Below, piece after piece: positions 26,797 to 35,988 of a stretch of 58,509 bases of DNA (positions within the stretch are counted from its first letter, which is position 1; each line of letters begins with the position of its first letter). A program made the translations under genes and the position numbers. The DNA is from Alphaproteobacteria bacterium (GTDB lineage Bacteria; Pseudomonadota; Alphaproteobacteria; Kiloniellales; DSM-21159), in the NCBI GenBank assembly GCA_030433005.1, contig JAUILQ010000032.1, forward strand, positions 1 through 58,509, given 5' to 3'. A model generated the notes under the pieces. The model was not told the DNA's origin. It worked only from the letters and a program-made list of their open reading frames with translations, and searched no databases.

Positions 26797-27774
26797 ATGG
26801 CCGAGAGCAAGGACACCAGCAGCGCCAAGGCGACGGCGAAGGCGCCGTCCCCCGGCAAGCGCGCCGCCGCCAAGACCGGCGGCAGCGTCGCCTCCGACGC
26901 GCCGCTTGCAGCCGGTTCCGCGGCCGTCGCGCGGCCGGTGGACTGGCCGGCGATCCTGGCCGGCGCCGTGGTCGCCTCGGCGATCGGTTTCGTGCTGGCC
27001 GCTTTCGGCAGTGCCCTCGGCCTCGGCTTCGTCGACTTCGACGAGGGCACGCCCGGCACCATCCTGGTCATCGCGCTCGGCCTCTGGAGCGTCGCGGTCG
27101 CCCTCTTCAGCTTCGCCTCCGGCGGCTACATCGCCGGCCGGCTGCGCCAGCGCCTGCCCGACGCCGGCGAGCACGAGTCGGACCTGCGCGACGGCCTGCA
27201 CGGCCTGGTCGTCTGGGGCCTCGGCGTGCTGCTCGGCGGCGCGCTGCTGACGCTCGGGGCGACCGGCACCGCCGGTCTCGGCGCACGCGCCGCCGGCGAT
27301 CTCGCCTCCGGCGCCGCCTCCGCGACCACGGCCGCGGCCGAAGGGCTCGACGAGGCGGCCTCGACGCGCCTCGCCGACAGCCTGCTGCGGCCCAGCAACG
27401 AGGCGGTCTCCGCCTCGGCACAGGCCAACCGCGGCGCCGCCCGCGACGAGGCCGGCCGCATCCTGCAGGGCGCCGGCTCCGACGGCCTGGCCGAGGAGGA
27501 CCGCAGCTACCTCGCCTCTCTGGCGGCACGGCACACCGGCCTGTCGCAGGACGAGGCTTCCCGCCGCGTCGACGAGGTCTCGGCCGAGCTGGCGAGCCTG
27601 CGCCAGCAGGCGGTCAAGGCCGCCGAGACAGCGCGCCAGATGGCCGTGCTCAGCGGCTTCGTCTTCGCGGCCTCGCTGCTGATCGCCGCCGCCGCCGCCT
27701 GGTGGGCGGCCGGCCTCGGCGGCCGGCACCGCGACGAGGGCCGCGTCTTTCCCGCCTTCGGTCGCCTGCAGTAG
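26797..27774 (+). CDS. Multi-pass membrane protein, uncharacterised
   Basis: The 325-residue protein has a Lys/Ala-rich cytoplasmic N-terminus (1-48), membrane segments at about 50-75, 88-110 and 136-160, a long hydrophilic Ala/Glu-rich helical region (about 165-280) and a final membrane segment (about 285-310). The motif SGGYIAGRLRQRLPD after the second helix resembles uncharacterised alphaproteobacterial membrane proteins. Start ATG 26797 follows CGGGAGGCCCC. It lies 32 bp after the microprotein gene and ends in a strong terminator, so the two form a short operon, probably stress-induced (inference). Confidence 0.75.
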   Translation: MAESKDTSSAKATAKAPSPGKRAAAKTGGSVASDAPLAAGSAAVARPVDWPAILAGAVVASAIGFVLAAFGSALGLGFVDFDEGTPGTILVIALGLWSVAVALFSFASGGYIAGRLRQRLPDAGEHESDLRDGLHGLVVWGLGVLLGGALLTLGATGTAGLGARAAGDLASGAASATTAAAEGLDEAASTRLADSLLRPSNEAVSASAQANRGAARDEAGRILQGAGSDGLAEEDRSYLASLAARHTGLSQDEASRRVDEVSAELASLRQQAVKAAETARQMAVLSGFVFAASLLIAAAAAWWAAGLGGRHRDEGRVFPAFGRLQ

Positions 27775-27805
27775 CCCTTTCTTTCGGTTCCCTGTCCCTC
27801 GACTC

Positions 27806-27838
27806 GCCCCGGCCATCTCGGCCGGGGCAATTTTCTTT
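27806..27838 (+). terminator. Rho-independent terminator
   Basis: GCCCCGGCC (27806-27814) pairs perfectly with GGCCGGGGC (27820-27828) around ATCTC and is followed by AATTTTCTTT. It ends the transcript of the membrane-protein gene at 26797. Confidence 0.9.
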
Positions 27839-27867
27839 GTCGGCGATCTGCTCTATAGGCGGCGGCC

Positions 27868-28857
27868 ATGAGCCGCTGCCTGCTGACCGAGCCGATCCAT
27901 CCCGAGGGCATCGCCCGACTCCAGGCCGCCGGCCTCGAGGTCGTCGAGCTGGCGGCCGCCGAGCGCGGGCCGCTCGCCGCCGCCCTGCCCGGCAGCGCCG
28001 CGGTGATCACGCGCCTGCTCGGCCTGACCGCCGAGGAGATCGCCGGGGCGCGGGACCTGCGCGTGATCGGCAAGCACGGCGTCGGCTACGACATGATCGA
28101 CGTCGCCGCCGCGACCCGCCGCGGCATCCCGGTGATCTTCACCCCCGGCGCCAACGCGCGCAGCGTCGCCGAGGCCGCCCTGGCGTTCCTGCTCGCGCTC
28201 GCGCGCGACCTGGTGCCGGCCGACCGGGCGCTGCGCGCCGGCGACGCCGCCTACAAGAAGCGCGCCCGGCCGCGCGAGCTCGCGGGCCTGACCCTCGGCA
28301 TCGTCGGTTACGGCGCGACCGGCCGGACCCTCGCCGGTCTCGCCGGGTGCCTCGGCCTGGAGGTCGCGGTCTGGGCGCGCCCGACCCGCGCCGAGGCGAT
28401 CGCCGCCGACGGGCACCGCTGGGCGGGCGAACTCGACGTCCTGCTGGCGGAGGCCGACGCCGTCTCGCTGCACCTGCCGCTGACGCCCGAGACGCGCGGA
28501 CTGATCTCGGCGGACCGGCTGGCCGGCATGAAGCCCGGCGCGCTGCTGATCAACACCAGCCGCGGCGGCCTCGTCGACGAGACGGCGCTGGCGGCGGCCC
28601 TCGCCGAGGGCCGGCTGGGCGGCGCCGGGCTCGACGACCTGACCGCGCCGATGGCCGAGCCCGGCTCGCCCCTGCTGGCCGCGCCGAACTGCCTGGTCAG
28701 CCCGCACACCGCGGCCTCGACCGACGGCGCGCTGAAGGCGATGAGCCTGGCCTGCGTCGAGCAGGTGCTGGCAGTCCTCGACGGCCGCCGCCCGGCCCAC
28801 CTCGCCGAGCCGGCGGTCTGGCCCGAGGGCGCGCCGGCGCCGCGGCCGCCGGGCTGA
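27868..28857 (+). CDS. D-2-hydroxyacid dehydrogenase family protein
   Basis: This is a 329-residue NAD-dependent dehydrogenase of the phosphoglycerate/D-lactate dehydrogenase family. The cofactor motif GIVGYGATG (150-158), HLPLTPETRGLI, the catalytic Arg in INTSRGGLVDE, the Glu in PMAEPGSPLL and the His in SPHTAAS complete the triad. It should reduce a 2-keto acid or oxidise a D-2-hydroxy acid; the substrate is not clear. The gene starts 30 bp beyond the preceding terminator and converges with the SDR gene. Confidence 0.85.
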   Translation: MSRCLLTEPIHPEGIARLQAAGLEVVELAAAERGPLAAALPGSAAVITRLLGLTAEEIAGARDLRVIGKHGVGYDMIDVAAATRRGIPVIFTPGANARSVAEAALAFLLALARDLVPADRALRAGDAAYKKRARPRELAGLTLGIVGYGATGRTLAGLAGCLGLEVAVWARPTRAEAIAADGHRWAGELDVLLAEADAVSLHLPLTPETRGLISADRLAGMKPGALLINTSRGGLVDETALAAALAEGRLGGAGLDDLTAPMAEPGSPLLAAPNCLVSPHTAASTDGALKAMSLACVEQVLAVLDGRRPAHLAEPAVWPEGAPAPRPPG

Positions 28858-28888
28858 GCGCTCGGGCCGTGCTCCCGTCGGCGCGCCG

Positions 28889-29644
28889 TCAGATCGTGCG
28901 GCCGCCGTCGACCGGGAAGACCACGCCGGTGACCATCGCCGCTTCGTCGGAGGCCAGGTAGAGCGCGGCGTTGGCGATGTCCTGGGGCCTGCTCATGCGG
29001 CCGAGCGGGATGGTCGCCAGGAACTTGGCGCGGACCTCCGGCGTGTCCTCGCCCATGAAGGTCTCCATCAGCGCGGTCTCGCCGATCACGGGAGCGATGC
29101 AGTTGACCCGGATGTTCTCCTTGGCGAGCTCGGCGGCCATCGACTGCGACAGGGTGTTCACCGCGCCCTTGGTCGCGTTGTACCAGCTCAAGCCCGGACG
29201 CGGGCTGATGCCGGCGGTCGAGCCGATGTTGACGATGACCCCCTGGCCCTGCGCGCGCATCAGCGGCAACGCGGCCCGGGCCATGTGGTAGATCGACTTG
29301 ACGTTGATCGCGAAGACCTTGTCGTAGGCCGCTTCGTCGACCTCGAGCATCGGCTGGTTGCGGTGGCTCCAGCCGGCGTTGTTGACGACGACGTCGAGGC
29401 CGCCGAAGGCCTCGCGGGCCTGCTCCACCGCGGCGGCGACGGCAGGCCCCTTGCTGACGTCGCACTCGACGGCGATCGCCGTGCCGCCGGCCCCGGCGAT
29501 CTCGCCGGCGACCCGCTCCGCGCCGTCCTTGTTGATGTCGACGACGGCGACCTTCGCCCCCTCGCGCGCATAGGTCTTGGCGATCGCCTCGCCGAATCCC
29601 GAAGCGGCACCCGTGACCAGGGTGCGCTTGCCTTCCAGACGCAA
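28889..29644 (-). CDS. SDR family oxidoreductase
   Basis: The 251-residue classical short-chain dehydrogenase has cofactor motif TLVTGAASGFGEAIA, NNAG, the catalytic Ser in NIGSTAG and YNATK (Tyr-x3-Lys). It resembles 3-oxoacyl-ACP reductase/glucose dehydrogenase-like enzymes and ends GVVFPVDGGRTI. I place the start at TTG 29644, preceded by GGAGGAAGGCCG, rather than TTG 29662. It is a single gene divergent from the HdeD-like gene. Substrate unknown. Confidence 0.85.
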   Translation of the reverse strand: MRLEGKRTLVTGAASGFGEAIAKTYAREGAKVAVVDINKDGAERVAGEIAGAGGTAIAVECDVSKGPAVAAAVEQAREAFGGLDVVVNNAGWSHRNQPMLEVDEAAYDKVFAINVKSIYHMARAALPLMRAQGQGVIVNIGSTAGISPRPGLSWYNATKGAVNTLSQSMAAELAKENIRVNCIAPVIGETALMETFMGEDTPEVRAKFLATIPLGRMSRPQDIANAALYLASDEAAMVTGVVFPVDGGRTI

Positions 29645-29808
29645 CGGCCTTCCTCCCTGCAATACGTCGATTCTCGAGCTCGACTTCTCGAGGGACTTCT
29701 ACAGGCAAAGGCGGCGCCGCGTCACCTGGGCCGGATTGCGGGAGCATCGCCGCGCGCGATCTGGCATTCTCGGCCGGCTTGGCGGGATCGAGGGCGGAGC
29801 GCAGGACC

Positions 29809-30393
29809 ATGACCGGAAACGGCGCGGATCACGACGACCAGCTTCAGGCGGCGATTGCCGAGGCGGTGCGCGAGCACTGGAAGCTGTTCCTGTTCCAGGG
29901 CCTGGCGCTGATGGCGCTCGGCCTGCTCGCGGCGGCGTTGCCCCAGGTCACCAGCCTGGCGGTCACCGTGCTGGTCGGCGCGCTGTTCCTGGTCGGCGGC
30001 GCGGTGCGGCTGTTCGGCCTGCGCCGCGGCCGGCGCAGCCCCGGCCACCTGCTGTCGAAGGTGACCGCGGTGCTGGCCCTGCTGCTCGGCCTGGTGCTGC
30101 TGCTCGAACCGTTCCAGGGCGTACGCACCCTGACGCTGCTGCTGCTTGCCTTCTTCGTCGTGCAGGGCGCCTTGTCGATCTACACCGCGCTGCGCTACCG
30201 CCGGCAGCTGCCGAGCGGCGGCTGGCTGCTGCTGAGCGGCCTCGTCGACCTGGTGCTCGCCGGGCTGATCTGGGCCGACTGGCCGGGCAGCGCGGTCTGG
30301 GCGATCGGCCTGCTGGTCGGGCTCAGCGTCTTCTTCCTCGGCCTCGCCCTGGTCATGAGCGCCCTGGCGGCGCGCTCCCAGGCCGGCGGCTGA
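29809..30393 (+). CDS. HdeD-family membrane protein (DUF308)
   Basis: The 194-residue inner-membrane protein has six hydrophobic segments arranged as three pairs, each about 50 residues, with short Arg-rich loops (LFGLRRGRRSPGHLL, TALRYRRQ). This is the DUF308/HdeD plan; HdeD contributes to acid resistance in enterobacteria. The start follows GGAGCGCAGGACC. It is followed 133 bp later by a DUF3096 microprotein on the same strand. Function beyond a stress-linked membrane role is inference. Confidence 0.82.
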   Translation: MTGNGADHDDQLQAAIAEAVREHWKLFLFQGLALMALGLLAAALPQVTSLAVTVLVGALFLVGGAVRLFGLRRGRRSPGHLLSKVTAVLALLLGLVLLLEPFQGVRTLTLLLLAFFVVQGALSIYTALRYRRQLPSGGWLLLSGLVDLVLAGLIWADWPGSAVWAIGLLVGLSVFFLGLALVMSALAARSQAGG

Positions 30394-30437
30394 TCGGGCA
30401 CCGCCGGGCGAGGCCGGCGGCCGCCGGGAACCCACGG

Positions 30438-30459
30438 CAGGGCTCGCGGCTTAGCCCTG
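30438..30459. repeat. Hairpin between HdeD-like and DUF3096 genes
   Basis: CAGGGCT (30438-30444) pairs with AGCCCTG (30453-30459). There is no T-run. A GGAAC (30427-30431) followed 17 nt later by GCTT overlaps it and is a poor EcfG-like promoter candidate for the DUF3096 gene. Confidence 0.3.
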
Positions 30460-30526
30460 CGGCGGCGCACTGCCGCCCCGCCGGGCGGCCCTGCCCGGCC
30501 GGCCTTCCGACCGCAGGAGCCCGCCC

Positions 30527-30664
30527 ATGGAAGCCGCACTGCTGCACCCGATCATCGCCATCGTCGCCGGCATCCTGATCCTCATCAAGCCGGCGCTGCT
30601 CAGCTACATCGTCGCGATCTACCTGATCGTCGTCGGCGTGCTGGAGATCGCCGCGATCTATTGA
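30527..30664 (+). CDS. DUF3096 family membrane microprotein
   Basis: A 45-residue frame starts at ATG 30527 after GCAGGAGCCCGCCC. The product has two hydrophobic helices separated by a single Lys-Pro (LILIKPALLSYIVAIYLIVVG), the hallmark of DUF3096, a family of tiny two-helix membrane proteins common in proteobacteria. Function is unknown. The ribosome binding site and family match make it a real gene despite its size. Confidence 0.8.
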   Translation: MEAALLHPIIAIVAGILILIKPALLSYIVAIYLIVVGVLEIAAIY

Positions 30665-30701
30665 GCCGCGGCCGCCGCGCCGCCGTTCCGCGCGCCGGCG
30701 C

Positions 30702-33443
30702 TCACTCGCCGGCGCGCCGCTCGGGCTGCTCGGCGGCGGCGGCGAGCGGCAGGCTGAGCCGGAAGCGGGCGCCGACGCCCGCCGGGCCGTCCGGAAGCAG
30801 CTCGAGCTCGCCCTGCATCTTGCGCGCGATCGCCCGGCTGATCGCCAGGCCGAGGCCGGCGCCGCCCTCGCGCGGGCGCGACTGCGTCCAGGCGCGCGAG
30901 AACTTGGTGAAGATGCGCTCGCGCGCCGCCGCCGGTACGCCGCCGCCGTTGTCCTGCACCACCACCTCGTAGCGGCCGTCGACCAGGCCGCTGCTCAGCG
31001 TGATCACCGGCCGCCGGCTGCTGTTGTGCTTGATGGCGTTGGAGATCAGGTTGATGAAGACCTGATTGAGCCGGTCCTCGTGGGCCATCACCCGGGCGCC
31101 GCCGGCGCGCGTGCCGATCGTCAGGCGCGCCCCCGCCGAAGCGGCCATGCCGCGGCAGGTCTCGACGGCGCGGTCGAGCACCCGCTCCGGGTCGACCAGG
31201 TCGAGGCTCCAGGCGACCTCGCCGCGCTCCAGGTGGCTGAGGTCGAGGATCTCGTCGAGCAGCCGGGTCAGGCGCAGCGTCTCGTCGTGGATGATCGACA
31301 GGAAGCGCGCCGCCTGCTCGCCCTCGAGGTCGCGGGCCTCCAGCAGGATCTCCGAGAACGAGCGGATCGAGGCCATCGGCGTGCGCACCTCGTGGCTGAC
31401 CTGGCTCAGGAAGTCGTCCTTCTGGGCGTCGAGCTGCTTCAGGCGGTCGTTGGCCTCGCGCAGCTGCCGCGCGGTCATCTGCAGCTGCTGCGACTTCTGC
31501 TCGAGCTGCTGGCTGTACTCGATGACCTGCTGGGTCTCGTCGACCAGGCGCATCATCTCGTCGAGGCTGATGGTCTCGCCGGTCACCACCTGGGAGATCA
31601 TGACCCGCGCCGAGGCCGCGCCGATCGAGCCGGCGAACTCGCGCTCGAGCTGCGCGATGAACTCCGCGCTCGGCCGCGGCAACCCCTCCTCCAGGCCCTG
31701 GCGGCGCGCCGACTCGCGGAACAGCCGGTAGGCGCGCTCGGCGCCGAGCACGCGCTGGGCCAGGACGAAGAGATCGTCGATCGCTGCCGAGCGGTGCAGG
31801 AAGCGCGATTCGCGGTCGGCCGGATTGCGGAACACGTCGACGAACAGCGTCGACTGCAGGCGCTCCAGCGGATTCTGCTCCTTGACCAGCGAGATCAGCA
31901 CGAACAGTCCGGCGTTCAGGCTCAGGCTCCAGAACAGCGCGTGGACCAGCGGGTCCATGCCTTCGGCGCCGAACAGCGCCTGGGGGCGCAGCAGGCCGAG
32001 GCCCCAGGGCCCCTCGCTGAACAGGCTGGCCGGCAGCGCCCCGCCGCCCTCGAAGCTGGGCAGCAGCAGCGTGTAGGCCCAGACCACGAAGCCGGCCAGC
32101 AGGCCGGCGAAGGCGCCGGCCTTGGAGGCCGAGTGCCAGTAGAGCCCGCCGAGAATGCAGGGCAGGAACTGGGCGACGCCGGCGAAGGCGATCAGGCCGA
32201 TCGAGGCCAGGGCGTCGGAACGCGCCGAGAACAGGAAGTAGACGAAGCCGAGCGACAGGATCAGCACGATCGAGATGCGCCGGCTGGTCAGCAGCAGCGA
32301 CTTGACGTCGCCGCTGACGCCCGGCGCCAGCCACGGCAGGCGCAGCGCGATCGGCATGACGATGTGGTTCGAGACCATGATCGACAGCGCGATCGAGGCG
32401 ACGATGACCATCGAGGTCGCCGAGGAGAAGCCGCCGATGAAGACCAGCAGCGACAGCGCGCCCTGGCCGTTCAGCATCGGCAGGGTCAGCACGAACATGT
32501 CCGGATTGGCGCCCGGCGGCATGGTCGCCAGGCCGATGATCGCGATCGGCAGGGTGAATAGGCAGGTCAGGAAGAGATAGAGCGGGAACAGCCAGCCGGC
32601 GGTGCGCAGGTGCTCCTCGTCGGCGTTCTCGACGACGGTGATCTGGAACTGCCGCGGCAGGCAGATGATCGCCGTCGCCGACAGGAAGGTCAGCGCCACC
32701 CAGCGCGCTCCGAAGACCTCGGAGCCGAGCACCCTGTCGCTGGTCGGCAGCGCGAAGACCTCGCCGATGCCGCCGCCGATCGCGAAGACCACGTAGAGCC
32801 CGACGGCGATCAGCGCGAACAGCTTGACCAGCGCCTCCAGGGCGATCGCCGCGACGACGCCGTGGTGGTGCTCGTTGGCGTCGATGTTGCGCGTGCCGAA
32901 CAGGATGGTGAAGACCGCCATGCCGGCGGCGACCCAGAAGCCGGTGCGCAGGTCGAGATCGCTCTCGGCGATGCCGAGCAGGTCGGTGTGCGTGGTCGAG
33001 GCGACGACCTGGAACGAGGTCGTCACGGCCTTGAGCTGCAGCGCGATGTAGGGCGTCGTGCCGATCACCGCGATGATCGTCACCAGCACCGCCAGCGAGG
33101 TCGACTTGCCGTAGCGCGAGGAGATCAGGTCGGCGATCGAGGAGGCGCGGTGCACCCGGCCGATGCGCACCAGCTTGCGCAGCAGGAACCACCAGCCGAC
33201 GAAGACCAGCGTCGGACCGAGATAGATCGTCGCGAACTCGAGGCCGTTGCGCGCCGCCGAGCCGACCGCTCCGTAGAAGGTCCAGGAGGTGCAGTAGACC
33301 GAGATCGAGAGGGTGTAGACGACCGGCGAGCGGACCAGCCCGAGCCAGCCGTGGCGCGCGCGCCGGTCGCTGACGAAGGCGACCAGGAACAGCAGGGCGA
33401 CGTAGGCGAGCGCGGTGAACAGGACGACGTTGGCGGAGAGCAT
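30702..33443 (-). CDS. SSS-transporter/sensor histidine kinase fusion (CbrA-like)
   Basis: In this 913-residue protein, residues 1 to about 500 form a sodium/solute symporter-like domain with about 13 membrane segments (for example YTLSISVYCTSWTFYGAVGSAARNGLEF). A linker with a Gln/Glu-rich coiled coil (QVIEYSQQLEQKSQQLQMTARQL) leads to a histidine kinase: H-box SHEVRTPMASIRSFSEIL (His near 680), N-box NQVFINLISNAIKHNS, G1 VQDNGGGV and G2 GAGLGLAISRAI. CbrA-type kinases sense nutrient state and histidine or carboxylate availability. Its start overlaps the stop of the small membrane gene by one base. The likely partner is the receiver at 33762. Confidence 0.9.
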   Translation of the reverse strand: MLSANVVLFTALAYVALLFLVAFVSDRRARHGWLGLVRSPVVYTLSISVYCTSWTFYGAVGSAARNGLEFATIYLGPTLVFVGWWFLLRKLVRIGRVHRASSIADLISSRYGKSTSLAVLVTIIAVIGTTPYIALQLKAVTTSFQVVASTTHTDLLGIAESDLDLRTGFWVAAGMAVFTILFGTRNIDANEHHHGVVAAIALEALVKLFALIAVGLYVVFAIGGGIGEVFALPTSDRVLGSEVFGARWVALTFLSATAIICLPRQFQITVVENADEEHLRTAGWLFPLYLFLTCLFTLPIAIIGLATMPPGANPDMFVLTLPMLNGQGALSLLVFIGGFSSATSMVIVASIALSIMVSNHIVMPIALRLPWLAPGVSGDVKSLLLTSRRISIVLILSLGFVYFLFSARSDALASIGLIAFAGVAQFLPCILGGLYWHSASKAGAFAGLLAGFVVWAYTLLLPSFEGGGALPASLFSEGPWGLGLLRPQALFGAEGMDPLVHALFWSLSLNAGLFVLISLVKEQNPLERLQSTLFVDVFRNPADRESRFLHRSAAIDDLFVLAQRVLGAERAYRLFRESARRQGLEEGLPRPSAEFIAQLEREFAGSIGAASARVMISQVVTGETISLDEMMRLVDETQQVIEYSQQLEQKSQQLQMTARQLREANDRLKQLDAQKDDFLSQVSHEVRTPMASIRSFSEILLEARDLEGEQAARFLSIIHDETLRLTRLLDEILDLSHLERGEVAWSLDLVDPERVLDRAVETCRGMAASAGARLTIGTRAGGARVMAHEDRLNQVFINLISNAIKHNSSRRPVITLSSGLVDGRYEVVVQDNGGGVPAAARERIFTKFSRAWTQSRPREGGAGLGLAISRAIARKMQGELELLPDGPAGVGARFRLSLPLAAAAEQPERRAGE

Positions 33444-33739
33444 CAGCCGCGCCCCCCCTGCGACTCGGCCGGGCGCTCGGCGCGCGGCTCGCCGGCGCTC
33501 TCCACCGGCAGCGGCAGCCGCGGCGGGGCGTCGTCGCGGATCCGCGGCAGGCGGCGCGACAGCAGCATGGTCGCCAGGATGAAGGCGAACCAGACGCCGA
33601 ACAGGTAGACGACCAGCACCGGCACGCCGAACAGCCGCTCGGGGCCGACGAACAGCGAGATGACCGGCGGCATCAGCAGCCAGACGCCGAGCGCGAGCAG
33701 CGCCACCACGCCGTCGGCGGCCCTGCGGCGCGGCGTCAT
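33443..33739 (-). CDS. Small membrane protein coupled to the SSS-kinase
   Basis: The 98-residue protein has two hydrophobic segments (about 11-31 and 38-62) and a Pro/Arg-rich soluble tail. Its stop codon overlaps the kinase start (TGATG), so translation is coupled. A small protein translated just before CbrA (CbrX) is known in Pseudomonas; whether this is homologous cannot be judged here. It begins 22 bp after the receiver gene. Confidence 0.75.
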   Translation of the reverse strand: MTPRRRAADGVVALLALGVWLLMPPVISLFVGPERLFGVPVLVVYLFGVWFAFILATMLLSRRLPRIRDDAPPRLPLPVESAGEPRAERPAESQGGRG

Positions 33740-33761
33740 GCCCGTCGCTCCCCGCCCGGCC

Positions 33762-34127
33762 TCAGCGGCCCGCCAGCCGCTTGATGGAGTCGACCACCTC
33801 GCGATTCGAGAAGGGCTTGGTCACGAAGGCGTCGGCGCCGAGCTGCTCGGCGGTCTTGCGGTCGCGCTCCTGGCCCTTGGCGGTCAGCATGAGCACTGGA
33901 ATGGCGGTCAGACGCGGATCGGTCTTGATGGTCTTGAGGATGTCGAAACCGTTGCGCTTCGGCAGCATGACGTCGAGCACCAGCACGTCGGGCAGGTCGC
34001 CGCGCAGCTCCTCGAGCACGGCCTCGCCGTCGAACACGGCGGAGACCGCCCAGCCTTCGCGGCGCAGGATGAAGCTCAGCGACTCGACGAGGTTCGGCTC
34101 GTCCTCCGCAATCAGGATGGCGGTCAC
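33762..34127 (-). CDS. Single-domain response regulator (CheY-like)
   Basis: This 121-residue receiver has no output domain: AEDEP acidic pocket, phospho-acceptor Asp in VLVLDVMLPKRNG, Thr/Ser in LMLTAKG and Lys in FVTKPFS. I choose GTG 34127, preceded by GGGGGAAACGC, over GTG 34145. It is probably phosphorylated by the neighbouring SSS-kinase and passes the signal by protein contact, unlike the sigma54-type CbrB of pseudomonads. Confidence 0.85.
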   Translation of the reverse strand: MTAILIAEDEPNLVESLSFILRREGWAVSAVFDGEAVLEELRGDLPDVLVLDVMLPKRNGFDILKTIKTDPRLTAIPVLMLTAKGQERDRKTAEQLGADAFVTKPFSNREVVDSIKRLAGR

Positions 34128-34217
34128 GCGTTTCCCCCAAGTCACGCCCGAACGCGCCGGCCGGGGTCTTGCGCCCCGGTCCGGTCAGCGCCCTGGTCCG
34201 TCTGCGCTCGCGGCACT

Positions 34218-35918
34218 CTAGCCCCTGGCGGCGGAGAGCGTAACGCCCTCGTTCGCGCCGCCCCCCTGCGCCGACCCGCCCTGGCGCTCGCCGGCGGGGC
34301 GCTCGCCGGCCGGGCGCTCGGCGACGATCGGCGCTTCGGCGCGATGCAGGCAGGCGCTGCGCGGGCAAAGCCGGCAGGCCGGGCCGACCGGCGTCGCGGT
34401 CTCGCGCGCCGCCAGGTCGAGGCCGTCGGCATAGACCGTGCGGTCCGCGTGGATCTCCTCGCACGCGAGCATCACGGCGTGCAGGAAGGGCTGCTCCTGG
34501 AAGGTCGCGGGCTGCTTGGTGACGGTGCGCGCGATGAACAGGTAGCGCGAGCCGTCGGGAAAGGCGGCGAGCTGGCGCACCACGCGCCCGGGCGTCTGGA
34601 ACGAGCCGTAGATCGCCCAGAGCGGGCAGGCGTGGCCGTGCCGGGTCAGCGGCAGCCCGGGCAGCGGGAAGCGCTTGGTCGTGAAGCCGGCGGGATTGGC
34701 GCGCAGGAAGGCGAAGGGCACGCCCTCGCGCCCGGGACGCCGCAGCGTGACCAGCCGGTGGCAGACCTGCTCGAACGAGGCGTCGTAGCGCTGGCGCAGG
34801 ATCTCGACGTCGTAGCGCGCCTGCATGGCGTCCTGCAGGAAGCGGTCGTAGGGCAGCAGCAGGGCGCTGGCGGCGTAGGAGGCGAGCGCGCGATAGGCCT
34901 GCAGCCGGGCCGCGTCCGAGGTCAGCCGCGGATCGTCGCTCTCGCGCGCCAGCACCTCGCCCCAGCCGAGCTCGGCGGCCAGCCGGGCGAGCTGGAAGCG
35001 GCGGGTCGAGATCGAGGCATTGTCCAGGAACACGAGGCTGCGCTCGGCCCGGTCGAAGAAGCAGAGGTTGCGATAGCCGGCGCGGTCGAGCCCGGCGGCG
35101 CCGCCGTCCGCGAGCTCCGGGGCCGAGCGGCTGACGACGCTGACCCCGTGCTCAGAAGCCAGGTAGTCGATCAGCCGGCTCATCACCGTGTCGCCGCGTC
35201 CGGCCAGGGCGCGCGCCATGTCGTCGCCCATCGCTTCGAGCGCCGCGAAGTGGTTGCCCCGCTCGATGATGAAGTCGTCGACCTCCTCGCCCGCGGTCAC
35301 CGGCCGGGTGTCGGCCTGGCCGCTGTCGAAGAAGTCGGCGAGCGCCTGGGCGACGCCCGACAGCCGCAGGCTCTCCTCGGCGACGATGCCGGTGAAGCGG
35401 CGCCGGCTCCCGGCGTCCAGGTCGTCGACGCTCTGCAGGATCTCGGCGGTCGAGCGCAGGGTCGCGATCTGCGTCAGCATCTGGTGGACGGCATCGCGCA
35501 GGAAGGGGTCGCGCTGCAGCTGCTCCGACAGCGCGGCGACGGCGTCGGACTGCTGCCGGTAGGCCCGGTGCAACGCGACCAGCGCCTGCGCCCAACCGGC
35601 ATGGCGGCCGACCAGCTCGCCGGCCGCCCGCTCGCCGAGCGCCTCGGCCCCCGGCAGGCTGCGCACCAGCGGATCGGCGGCGAGCTCGACCAGGTCGTCG
35701 GCGAGGCGCCGCTCGCTGGCCCCGGTCAGGGCGTCGCTGTCGAGCCCCAGAACCTCGGCGATGCGCTGCAGCAGGCGGCCGGCGATCGGTCGCTTGTTGT
35801 GCTCGATCAGGTTCAGGTAGGAGGCCGAGATGCCGATCGCGCGGGCCGCCTCGACCTGGCTCAGCCCGCGCTCCCGCCGCCTCTCGCGGATCCGGAAACC
35901 GGCGAGCTGTCGTGCCAT
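34218..35918 (-). CDS. XRE-family regulator, short-chain fatty-acid-regulator type (ScfR/DUF2083)
   Basis: The 566-residue protein has an XRE helix-turn-helix (about 6-65, RERRRERGLSQVEAARAIGISASYLNLIEHNKRPI), a middle region whose QIATLRSTAEILQSV-SRRRFTGIVAEESLRLSG recalls histidine-kinase dimerisation helices, an M78/ImmA-like region and a C-terminal DUF2083 with cysteines (GHACPLW, ACEEIHAD, CRLCPRSACLHR). The usual HExxH peptidase motif is degenerate here (RLAAELGW). Related regulators control acyl-CoA and short-chain fatty acid metabolism. ATG 35918 follows GGGAGGGAGCG. It is divergent from the second Liv-type transporter and upstream of the receiver-kinase genes. Confidence 0.85.
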   Translation of the reverse strand: MARQLAGFRIRERRRERGLSQVEAARAIGISASYLNLIEHNKRPIAGRLLQRIAEVLGLDSDALTGASERRLADDLVELAADPLVRSLPGAEALGERAAGELVGRHAGWAQALVALHRAYRQQSDAVAALSEQLQRDPFLRDAVHQMLTQIATLRSTAEILQSVDDLDAGSRRRFTGIVAEESLRLSGVAQALADFFDSGQADTRPVTAGEEVDDFIIERGNHFAALEAMGDDMARALAGRGDTVMSRLIDYLASEHGVSVVSRSAPELADGGAAGLDRAGYRNLCFFDRAERSLVFLDNASISTRRFQLARLAAELGWGEVLARESDDPRLTSDAARLQAYRALASYAASALLLPYDRFLQDAMQARYDVEILRQRYDASFEQVCHRLVTLRRPGREGVPFAFLRANPAGFTTKRFPLPGLPLTRHGHACPLWAIYGSFQTPGRVVRQLAAFPDGSRYLFIARTVTKQPATFQEQPFLHAVMLACEEIHADRTVYADGLDLAARETATPVGPACRLCPRSACLHRAEAPIVAERPAGERPAGERQGGSAQGGGANEGVTLSAARG

Positions 35919-35988
35919 CGCTCCCTCCCGTGACGCCTGCCGCGGCGCGCTTCGCGGCGCCCCCACCGGCGCCGCCGCGGCCGCATTC

